Shown here: positions 28,961 through 40,900 of the stretch, one piece after another | Position numbering within the stretch: the stretch's first letter is position 1 | How the letters are laid out: each line of letters opens with the position of its first letter | Source: Strigamia acuminata | Taxonomy: Eukaryota > Arthropoda > Chilopoda > Geophilomorpha > Linotaeniidae | Direction of reading: 5' to 3' | DNA length: 64,000 nt | NCBI GenBank assembly: GCA_949358305.1 | Contig: OX442314.1 | Coordinates: forward strand, 45,826,581 to 45,890,580 | Made by a program: the position numbers and the translations under genes | The notes under the pieces: generated by a model | Told to the model about the DNA's origin: nothing | The model's database searches: none | Seen by the model: only the letters and a program-made list of their open reading frames with translations

Positions 28961-31900
28961 CTGAAATAATTGTAATTATTTAATTATGTTAATAGGTTTA
29001 CTCTGGTGTCTACGGGTTCATGTGTCCTTAAGGTGGATTTTCCTAGTCAGACCACCTGTCGCGGCTGCCATGGGCGGTTCGAAAACACTTAACCGCGCAT
29101 CACTTAAACGGGGACACTTGAACAGGTACACTTAACCGGGCCGATAGTTAAAGCTGCTATTTTTTGCGGGCTTAAAACGGCGCAATTGCGGACAGAAAGC
29201 GGATCAAAAAACGGCCCTTTTGCGGACGCATTGCAGAGTTATTGCGGGCTAATTTTTGGTGGTAAATAACAATTTTTGGTCCAAAAGATTAATTTTTGGT
29301 CCAAAAGATTAATTTTTGGTCCAAAAGATTAATTTTTGGTGCAAAAGATTAATTTTTGGTCCAAAAGATTAATTTTTGGTGCAAAAGATTAATTTTTGGT
29401 CCAAAAGATTAATTTTTGGTGCAAAAGATTAATTTTTGGTCCAAAAGATTAATTTTTGGTCCAAAAGATTAATTTTTGGTGCAAAAGATTAATTTTTGGT
29501 CCAAAAGATTAATTTTTGGTCCAAAAGATTAATTTTTGGTGCAAAAGATTAATTTTTGGTCCAAAAGATTAATTTTTGGTCCAAAAGATTAATTTTAGGT
29601 CCAAAAGATTAATTTTTGGTCCAAAAGATTAATTTTTGGTCCAAAAAATTAATTTTTGGTCCAAAAAATTAATTTTTGGTCCAAAAAATTAATTTTTGGT
29701 CCAAAAGATTAATTTTTGGTGCAAAAGATTAATTTTTGGTCCAAAAGATTAATTTTGGGTCCAAAAGATTAATTTTTGATGCAAAAGATTAATTTATGGT
29801 CCAAAAGATTAATTTTTGGCCCAAAAGATTAATTTTTGGTCCAAAAGATTAATTTTTGGTCCAAAAGATTAATTTTTGGTCCAAAAGATTAATTTTTAGT
29901 CCAAAAGATTAATTTTTGGTCCAAAAATTCATTTCTTGGACCAAAAGATTAATTTTTGGTCCAAAAATTCATTTCTTGAACCAAAAGATTACTTCTTGGA
30001 CCGAAAAATTCATTTCTTGGACCAAAAAATTCATTTCTTGGTCCAAAAAATTCATTTCTTGGTCCAAAAAATTCATTTCTTGGACCAAAAAATTCATTTC
30101 TTGGACCAAAAAATTCATTTCTTGGACCAAAAAATTCATTTCTTGGACCAAAAAATTCATTTCTTGGACCAAAAAATTCATTTCTTGGACCAAAAAATTC
30201 ATTTCTTGGACCAAAAATTTCATTTCTTGGACCAAAAATTCATTTCTTGGACCGAAAAATTCATTTCTTGGACCAAAAAATTCATTTCTTGGACCAAAAA
30301 ATTCATTTCTTGGTCCAAAAAATTCATTTCTTGGTCCAAAAAATTCATTTCTTGGGCCAAAAAATTCATTTCTTGGACCAAAAAATTCATTTCTTGGATC
30401 AAAAAATTCATTTCTTGGACCAAAAAATTCATTTCTTGGACCAAAAATTTCATTTCTTGGACCAAAAATTCATTTCTTGGACCAAAAATTCATTTCTTGG
30501 ACCAAAAATAAATATTATTTTTGCGAGACACCCCTATTATTGGCCAATTTGCGGATTTTCCGCAAAATTGCGATACTACGGTCAGACAGCGGAAATTGCG
30601 GACCAAAAAAATCCTCAGAATGCAAATATTTTGGTGTCAAAATGCTCCATTAGCCCTATCCGCAAGTATGGAAACATTTTAAACAACATTTATTTTCCGC
30701 AAAAATAGCAGCTTTACCGATAGTTTAACGGGCCGATAGTTTAACGGGCCGATACTTAAACGTGTTTACACCTAAACAGGTGACATTTAAACTTGTAAGT
30801 AAAATTTTAAAAATGTTATTATTAATGAGATTCTCAAGAATGATAATTAATGATGCAATAAGAATGCAATTGAATAAATGTATGTTAAAATTTCAGTGCG
30901 CCTAAATGCAGCAACAGCCAGTTTCACACGTCCGTTCAAGTTACGATATCTTCTTGAAGATGGATGTAGTAACACTGTTGCTCCACACAAAAGTTTAATT
31001 TTTTGTAGCTGCATATCTCTTTTCAGCCCCGAAATAAACGTCCACATTGTGGGGTGATGGCACAAAAATAATGATTGCAAGGAATGGTGCCAACCTTCCA
31101 CCAAGCGACGTCCATCCAAACACTCATAAATTTAAATTAACCATAGGCAAGTTTGTCATTTAATCTGCTCCAATCGGAGCTGCTCATACCTTTTTAATAT
31201 TATCATCCAGCTGACTTCCAATTCGATCTACCAATTGAGAAAACGTTGGCCTGTCCTTGTGCTGTTCTTTCCAACAATCCCTCATCACTACGTATCTGCA
31301 ACACATTTTCATTATTGCAGTCAGCAATTTCAAGCGAAATCTATCCATTTTCTTACATATCTGCACTGGCAAAATCAGGTTTGCTCAATCTATAGCCACT
31401 GACTAGTTTCTGAAAGAAGTCTTCATCGACTTCGATGCCGGGATATGGATTCCCACCGAGAGTGAAAAGCTCCCACAATACAATCCCAAAGGACCACCTA
31501 AAACATACAATCATTTAAAGTAGCAGAATGAAATAAACAAAGCAAATGTTGCCTACACATCACTCTGTGAGGAAAATATTCTATCCCTGATTGATTCTAT
31601 GGCCATCCATTTAACAGGCAGTGGACCCTTCAAAAAAATTAAAACAATTGTATTTCAAACTGAATAGAAACTCCAAGCAAAACTTACATTCCCCTTTTTT
31701 TTGTACACTGTGTATTTATACAAATCCTTGGCCAATCCAAAATCGCAGATTTTGATTATGTAATCGTCATTGAGAAGAATGTTTCTTGCTGCCAAATCAC
31801 GATGAACCAACTAAAATCACAATTTTTATAGAATAATTTAAATAATAAAAAGCAGCCATATGTGGAAATACTTTTTTATCAGCCAAATATTCCATCCCAC

Positions 31901-34900
31901 GAGCAATTTGAAATGCCATGCACAATAGATCACAAGTTGTAATGATCTTTTTCTTATGTTTGCTGCTTGTTCTGCTTCCTCCTGTTACGGAGCCGTCCGA
32001 AAAGTCACCGGAGTTTTGAATCTGACACTCCGTGTGGCTGATATCAGTCATTTGAGTGTCCAGAGTATTCTCTCCAATGGTGGGAGGAGATGGAAACAAT
32101 TGTTTGTCGTATCTAATTTAAAAAAAAAATATTTATCATCTGTGCATAGTGCAGTGCAATGCAACATCCTTACAGACTGTTGGTGCGACTCCTGGATGCA
32201 ATCGACTCGTTGTCGGGATAAGGCAGAAAACTGGCACCGTTGTAGATGACACCGGTTCTCGGGTCCACTTGATTGGTGTACACATCGCGATGATTTAACA
32301 GGAAATGTCGCAAATTACCACGACTGCAGTATTCAACGATGACCATCAGTTCTCCTTTATCGATTCTCTTGGTGCAAGCGCCCAACAGGTTGAGTATGTT
32401 GACATGTCTGCCCAGATGGATCATGATTTTCAGTTCTTGCAGAAGTGCTTTTTGTTGCGACAAGTCGGCGCGTTCTACAAAGCAAAACCAGTTGGTCAGT
32501 TTATGCTATACCACTAATAAACAAGTTGGTTATTGACACCTTTGAGTAGTTTGACTGCAACTATGACTGGTTTGTCACCATTTCCTAATAAGCCGTATGC
32601 TTGCGCTTTAATTACTCTTCCGAAAGCTCCTTGTCCTAAAGGTCTTCCTGAAATATTGTTTTACATATAATATACAGATGTAACCAGCTGCCCACACAGT
32701 CTGTGTCACTTCACTGCAACACACGGCGCTTCCACAGCTCTCGCGCACCTCGTGTGTTTCTTGTGCGCGACCTGGCGCGGCCCCCGCATCAGGTGGAGCT
32801 GTTGGCCTTACTTTCCCTGTTGGTTAGGAGCTGCTGAGAACCACTGCTTAATGTTGCAGTGCCAGGACGACCTGTGCACAAATGCACATTGCCTAATGCC
32901 GTGCTCCACAAAAAAAAAATTTACCTAATTTTAATTTTTCTCGAGAAAATTCCCAGCGTCTGTCGTAAGGAAGAAGTTCGACTTGATCCGACAAAGGAAT
33001 GTCCGGATTTATGTTCGCAGTGTCGCCTTGCTCGAACAGCATTTTACGTAATATCGCCAAATCTCGTCTTTGTTTCTTCAAATAATAAACAAACAACAAA
33101 TAAACAACACAAAACAAAACCAGTCTGCTGAAAATAAACTACTGACTCTTTCTTTGCAGATAAATTTAGCCAAAATAATGGACAACAGCAGCAAAACAAA
33201 CGCGGCAACAACTCCCGCTCCGATCATACCGGCCGTGTGTATTCGTTGATGTTTGCCTACAATAATTCAATTTTAATACATTTTTTACACAATGCGAGCG
33301 CATTATTCACCAACGCCAGGCAAGACTTTCAATGTTGCATTGGCAAAATCACTCCCTTGAGAATTCTCGATTCTGCACGAATAAATTCCGTCGTTTTCTT
33401 CCGTAACCCTCGTGATAAACTGAAAAGAAAAATATCGTTGAATTTGTACACCTATGGACAAAAAAATCTTCACATGCTGCCACGCTGCTTCAGCTCCAAA
33501 TGAGCAATAGGCCTACCAAACGACTGCTGTTGTCCATAAACGCCATGCCGGGAGTTGTGTAATTGATTTTCTCCGAACCCTTATACCAGCTCACATTCGG
33601 AGCGGGAATTCCAAAGGATCTGCACGTTAAATTCACGTCGTTTCCTTTCTGATGAGTTATAGTCTTTCCTTGCAGATTCGTGGCAGAAATCACAGGTTTT
33701 GTTTTGGCTGAAACGTCAAAAATATTTTTTAAAAATATTTAGGAAATTAATCCAATTTCACTCACAAGTAACGTTGATCATCACAGAAGTCACGAGTTCT
33801 CTCAAAGTGTAAGTGGAGATGGAACAACTGTAAGTTCCTTCGTCATCGGTGACCGTGTCGTTGATGACAATAGTCGATTCAAAGTGCTCGTGCGTATTGT
33901 TGACCGTGTTTCTCAAGTTTGACGGTTGCAAGTGTTCTCGCTGAAAAACGTTCAATAAACAAAAATGTTATACAATCCCAGAATTCATTACAACTCTTTT
34001 AAATGTATTCAAATTACGCGCGCTTTTTACTAAATAGCGCCATCTGACGTTAAATTGCGTACTACTCGGTTTTATAACCGTCACAAATAGGAATAAACTA
34101 AGCAGAGCCAATTGCCTGTGTCGAAACTCACTTCTTGTACAACACAAGAGTGTTCTCTGGACTAGTCGTTTAGAACAGGATGCGTTTCGACAAGGACTAA
34201 CTAATGCTTCGTAAACTCCGGTGAATGTGGCCGATTTTTTTTAGTAAATTGTTAATAGTGCCTTCAATTTAATAACTACAAAAGCGTTTTAACTATGTGT
34301 TTAGCGGAAATGACACATTCAGCTTATTAGAAGGTTAATGTAGCTAAAAAAAAATTTTAAAAAAATTCTAGATACCAAAAATTGTAAAAATTGTAATAAT
34401 CTACCATTTGGTTTGGTACAGTCCAGTTTACGTATCTTATTGGAATACCTAGAGCTGAATAAACAATTATTTTTTAAAGCAAACGGTTGTTTTTATTTTG
34501 GTTTTAAGAATTACTTACAGAAATAGACAATGCTGCAGGTTAATGTAAAATTTTCTCCGGTAAGTACATTGCGGGCGTCTTTAGTTGATATTTCTGGTAA
34601 AGGCATCTCACTGTCGTCCGCTACAAATATTTGAAGAAACATGAGTTGATAATTGACTTGATTGGTTGATGTGATGGAAACAAAACAGAACAGAAAGCAG
34701 GAATAACGTCTGTGGTTGGAATTGCATGAAAATTGCATTTTCGTCCTTGCCAGCTGCTGTTCTGAGGCCTGGGACAGACCAAATTTAAAAATACTGCATA
34801 AATGTTAGATTATGCAGTATTTTTAAATTTGGTAATCCTAAATAAATCGTAAATCAGAAATAAAATCGTGTGTTGCTTTTACGTCCAACAGATGGCGCTG

Positions 34901-37900
34901 TTTTTCAAATATTTAGTACAGCGTGTGTTGCTTTTACGTCCAACAGATGGCACTGTTTTTTATACCTGTCACAGGTATATAAAAACACGCCCATATTCGA
35001 ATGCAACGTTGTGTCAAAATTTCAAAGCAATCGGTGAAGAACTTTCGGAGATTTAAGATTTTTAACAAACGAACATTAAAATTTCTATTTACAATTTACA
35101 TAAATAACGATTCAATACGGAAAATGCATTTTAAATTAAAACTGACCTCTCCAGCCCAAAATGATTCTTCCTGTTGTGTCCTCTCTGTCTTTGAAAGTGC
35201 CTCTGCATTTGAAGTGACCGTTAAACAAGCTTCTTGGGTAAGAAATGATAAATCCTCGACGGGGATCAAACCTCATCATATTCTTTTTTGGATTGACCAC
35301 GTTCATCTGCACATAAAACATAAAGATCATTTATCCGTTTTGTGTGTCACTCTGATGAAAACAAACGAACACGACAGACATTGCTAAAAGTCGATAAAAT
35401 GACTGTGACATTCAACTTACACAAGATAATTCCTCGCAATACTCAAAGGAAAAAAGAGAGAGAAAAGAAGATGGATTACAGTTGAAAGTAATCGGAATTA
35501 ATGTTTTAGAGAATAAAATTATTATTTTTTTCATATTTACAGAGGCGGGTTTGGAATTTTTCAATTTACCGTATTTTCTCAGGTGCGATCGCCCCCCTGC
35601 GGATTTTGTGATGGGTAAATGGGAAAACTTCATTAAAATTTCATAAAAAAATTAAATTTTTTGTCACAAATTCAAATTAACCTTAAAATTTCGCTAAAAA
35701 AATTCAAATTTCACTAAATTTTCTACTGAAAAAATTCAAAATCACTAAATTTTCTACTAAAAAAGTTTTGAATCGCTAAATTTTCCATTAAAAAAAGTTC
35801 AAAATCACTAAATTCTCTACTAAAAAAGTTTAAATTCACTAAATTCACTACATTTTCCATTAAAAATTCACTTTTTCCTTCAAATTTTCCATTAAAAACT
35901 TAAATTTTGCCAAATTTTGCATTAAAAAATTCAAATTTTGCCAAATTTTGCATTAAAAACTTCAAATTTTGCCAAATTTTCCATTAAAAACTTCAAATTT
36001 TGCCGAATTTTTGCACTAAAACCTTCAAATTTTGCCAAATTTTCTATTAAAAACTTCAAATTTTGCCAAATTTTGCACTAAAACCTTCAAATTTTGCCAA
36101 ATTTTCCACTAAAAACTTCAAATTCTTCCAAATTTTCCATCAAAGAAAATTCCTAAAATTTATTTCCATCACTTTTCCCATCCCAAAATCCATTAAAATA
36201 CTCTCTCAATAGTGCACGAATCTCTATCACAACGTCCCGCGCAATAATTACAAATTTTAAATTCCCCCCTCGCGCTCTATTAGAAACCCGCGCACAAAAA
36301 GAGAAAACACGGTATTTAATTTTTTATTAAAAAATTTTTTTTTTACTCCATTTACCCCCACCAATAACTCCGCTTCTGTCAATATTTATTCACCATCAAC
36401 TGTCAATCTTACTGGATAATTCCGCGAGTTCTTGAGCAGAGTGACAGTCACATTCGGATGTGTCGGCAAACACGGAATCACCGCTTCCGGATCAATTTCA
36501 AAAATCGAGATGTGAGCATTCATCGGCGGCAACACAAACAGATTATCCGGATCTGCAACGAACCCAACGACCAAAAATCACCCAAAACACAAAACCCAAC
36601 GACCCAACAACCAACTATTACCATACACAAACACGTAAATACTGACGGACGTATTGACTGCGACGGAAGAATTCAAATAGTGGCAAGTGTAATTGCCGGT
36701 GTCGCGATATGTGGAGTTGCTGACCCTCAGCGTCGACACATACGTCATCGTGTCTCTCGTTTCGTCGTAACGACCCATCGTTTCGTGAGTGAACCGAGTT
36801 TTTACAAACTGAAATGTATAAACATATAAAATATTAAAATCTCAACTTGAATAATGGCCATTCACTGACTTGTCGTTTAAAAATTAACATTTGACCCGAT
36901 AAAATAGGCCTCGTTGAATCAATAAAAATGTAATCTCCGTATAAAGAAGTTGCTGACATTTTGGCGTCGGGTGAAATGAAAATTTATACCCAACAAAAAT
37001 GTTTACCTCGGGGTCACTGACTATCCAATGGAGGTGGCGGGTTCCATTACATTGCAGTGTCCAGCTATCGCCGGCGTTGACTACCGTGAACTCGCCTGCC
37101 ACGTTGAGTGCGGGCCGCTCGTCGCTCATCTCGGCTAGAGATAAGCCTAAAAAAATTAAAAATTGTCAAAAAATAAATAAAGAAGTGATAAAATGGAATA
37201 AATAATTCATCCGTTGCGTGATTAATTTAGTTTTCGTCGAAATTGTGGGAAAGATTAATTTTTTTGCGGCTGAATTTCATTTCAGGTGAATAATCCCATT
37301 TTTATCGGTTTGATGGATGGGCGGTGGCAAGAGCACACGTGTTAATTTCTCCCAGCCTCAATTTTAGCATAATCAGTTTAGTGTCATTTAGCTTCCAGTT
37401 TGACAAGTCGTATAACTCAGTTAAAACTAGTTTTAAGGCTCCCGCAGAAACTCTTGAAACCTTTTTTTTTCCACCGAATTTTCAAAGATTTTTATATTTT
37501 TTTATTTTTGGAAATAGATTTCACGTACCAGCTACGGTTCAAAAATATATTTTACAATATATATACTCGTACTTATATATTTATATTATTATATACATAA
37601 ATTGGTGATAAAAGATTAAATAAACGATGTTCAAATGGAACACGAACTTTATGCAACTGATTTGTAGGCTTAAAAATGCATTTCGCTTTACACTAATCAA
37701 CTGGAAACTGAATACAACTCGTAAATAAACTACATTTACAAATGTCAAAAATATATTTTACAATATATATATACTCGTATTTATATATTTATATACATAG
37801 ATTGGTGATAAAAGGATAAATAAATGTTAAAATTGAACACTTACGCAACAGATCTGTAGGCTTAAAAATGCATTTCTTAGCAACGTAAATCACGCTTTAC

Positions 37901-40900
37901 ACTAATCAACTGGAAACTGAATACAACTCATAAATACATTAACAAATGTCGAAAATATATTTTACAATATATGCTCGTATTTCTATATTTCTATACATAT
38001 ATTGGTGATGAAAGGATGTTATCAAACGATGTTGAAATGGAACACGAACTTTCTGTAGGCTTAAGAATGCGTTTCCTAGCAACGTAAATCACACTTTACA
38101 CTAATCAACTGGAAACTGAATACAACTCATAAATAAACTACACCAACAAATTCATTCATATTTGACCAATAATAATATTGAAAACACATTTCACAACACA
38201 AAAATAACTCAAAATACATTACAATATAATTCCAACGTATTTTTTCAACCATATGAGTATACAATTTCCACTCCCCAGCATTTAATTGGCGAATAAAACA
38301 ACTCGACTGCAACAAACTCACAAAACAATATATTTAAGCTGGTCAGCACACACTGGGCAGCTGAAAACGCCCAAATTAACTCCAATTACCCAACATAAAT
38401 AACTCCATGCAAATTTCTCATTTCAAAAATCCACTTCTCTTAACAATAACAAATTGTCACGCACGATGCATTAGAAATTGCGCAGAGGCCGAGAGATTTT
38501 TCAAAAAAGCAACAACAACAACTACACACAAAGCGGAGGATCCTTTTCCATATCAAAAGGGGGGCGAGGGGGGGCAGAGGGTAGCTCAAGAGGGTGTATG
38601 ATGGAACTGGCATTTTGCCAGACGTCTAGGAAGGACGAGGGGGATGTGAGAGTGGCGAGGGGCGACCGAAGAAAGGGCACGGCCTGTGCGAGGAAGGATT
38701 CTATCGAAATCAGAGGTCTGTGTTGTTGCAATTATCCTCGTGGTCGCCTTGTTCGTTTTTGGGTGAAAGTGTGTGGAAAATGATGTTATTGATGCACGTG
38801 AATAAATTTTGGGGAGTTTGGGGAATTGTTTTTGGGTTTTTTTTGGATTTTGCGAGATGTTTCGAAGACAGTTGGTCTTTTCTTTGGTATCTGCTTTTCA
38901 GATCGTCTATTATTGTAAACTCTGCGGACGGTTTCCGGCTTTGACAAAGACGGCATTTTGTCCGACGGGCGTCACGACACAACAAATCTCGCATTTATGA
39001 AAACGAAAAATTATTTTTTTTTATTTTAAAAATATTTATTTTTATTTATTTATATTTTTTTTCGATTTTTTTATATTTTTTTTCGATTTTTTTTTTTTTT
39101 TTTGATTTTAATTTATTCCATTAGACATTTAATGGTAAGACGAACATCGTAAAACGTTCATAATGATGAAAGAGAAACTCTGGTGCTAGAATGTCAACAT
39201 TTTTTTTCCTACAAACTTTGAATTCCTAATTTAAAAAAAAATAATTTTTTTTTAATATTTTAAAATTTTTTACTATTAGTAAAAAAAAAATGTGAGGTAA
39301 TTTTAGCAAGGTTATTAGAATCATATCCATAATAATTTTTTTTAATCTGCAAAGTTATTTGAACTTGATACAGCGGTAGTTGAACGGCTTTTAAAAATAT
39401 ATTTCTGTATATGAAGCCCATAGCTGAGTAAGAGGCACATGTGTAAAAAAAATGGGTGTTGAAGAAATTCTATCTCTCATATAAGAGTCCCAACATTAAT
39501 TTTAGTTTGTAAAAAAAAAAGTGTATAAATCAGCGGTTTGGAGCAGAGCTCGGAGCAGTGAAGCAGAAGGTGTTTGTCGGGAGTTTTCTTATCGTTCATT
39601 TTCAACCCAAAATGAACGATATTTAACAAAGAAACTCTGAATAGAAAGTGTGTGAATCTGGGAAACATCAAAGAAAAATAGTTTCCTGATTGGGAACCTG
39701 ATGCTAAATTCTAATTGAGCATTTTGGATCGTTGATTCCTAAATAAGAATTATTGTTATCCAATGAAATTTCTATTCAGAGCCTGAATAAGCTTTTTTAA
39801 GAAGCTAGATTTTTTTTCCAACCTCATTACAGCATAAATTAAGTCTATGTAGTTATTTTTTGCTTAAAATTTAATTGTTCTTGCTCTAATAAATAGTTTT
39901 TTGGGTTAAAATTCAATTTTTCTTAGTTTAATAGTCATCTTTTTGCCTAAAATTGATTTTTTTTTTGTCTAAAATTGGATTTTTTGCCTAAAATTGAATT
40001 TTTTTGCCTAAAATTAGATTTTTTTTGTCTAAAATTGGATTTTTTTTGTCTAAAATTGGATTTTTGTGCCTAAAATTAGATTTTTTTTTTCTAAAATTGG
40101 ATTTTTGTGCCTAAAATTGGATTTTTGTGCCTAAAATTAGATTTTTGTGCCTAAAATTGGATTTTTATGCCTAAAATTGGATTTTTGTGCCTAAAATTAG
40201 ATTTTTGTGCCTAAAATTGGATTTTTGTCTCTAAAATTGGATTTGTTTTGTCTAATATTGGATTTTTGTGCCTAATATTGGAGTTTTTTGTGCTTAAAAA
40301 TTGAATTTTTTTGGCCTAAAATTGGATTTTTTTTGTCTAAAATTGAATTTTTTTTTGCCTAAAATTGAATTTTTTGCCCAAAATTGGATTTTGTTTTACC
40401 TAAAATTGGATTTTTTTTTGCCTAAAATTGAATTATTTTTGGTCTAGTAAACAATTTTATGAATCAAAACGTAACTTTTAAATTCCCCTCTTTTAAAAGA
40501 CCCGATATCCACAGGTGCTTGCAACCACAGTCATGCATTGCTCATCGAACAAAAATCAGCTTCATCAGAATCTTATTCCGAGAAACATCTTAATCCAATC
40601 TCCACACAGATTAAATCAACCCATGATTCACATCAACTAAAACCAACGTGACTTCAGACGAACCGGAACAATCCCCTAAACGAACCGAACGAACCAAAAA
40701 AAAGATGGCCGCCCCAACTCATCCCGACAACACAACATCAAACAAACACGTAATTGATCACCTTGACTCGCTCACACAACCATATTCATCGAATCATCCA
40801 TTAAACCAACTTCCACAACTCAATGCCGAGGTCACTCCAAACCCATTAATCAACCAGCAACATTGTTGACTCATTAAACATATGTCTCCTCTACACATGT

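Larger units (their letters stand above)
29090..30790. mobile_element. Inverted-repeat element carrying two minisatellites, in last Pvr intron
   Basis: Left end contains GGGCCGATAGTTAAAGCTGC and ATTTTTTGCGG; right end the inverse CCGCAAAAATAGCAGCTTTA and CCGATAGTTTAACGGGCC, so the arms are inverted copies with small duplications. Between them are two arrays (29,241-29,925 and 29,930-30,510) and spacer motifs GCGGACA/GCGGACC. No transposase; class uncertain, possibly a foldback or Helitron-like element. Confidence 0.55.

Noticed and set aside
29241-30510. Regular repeats considered as a CRISPR-like array
   Set aside because: Units are directly tandem with no unique spacers, and the host is an animal genome.
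29916-30708. Overlapping ORFs of 245, 191 and 153 aa and reverse-strand ORFs
   Set aside because: Artefacts of a stop-free 21-bp tandem repeat inside a Pvr intron.
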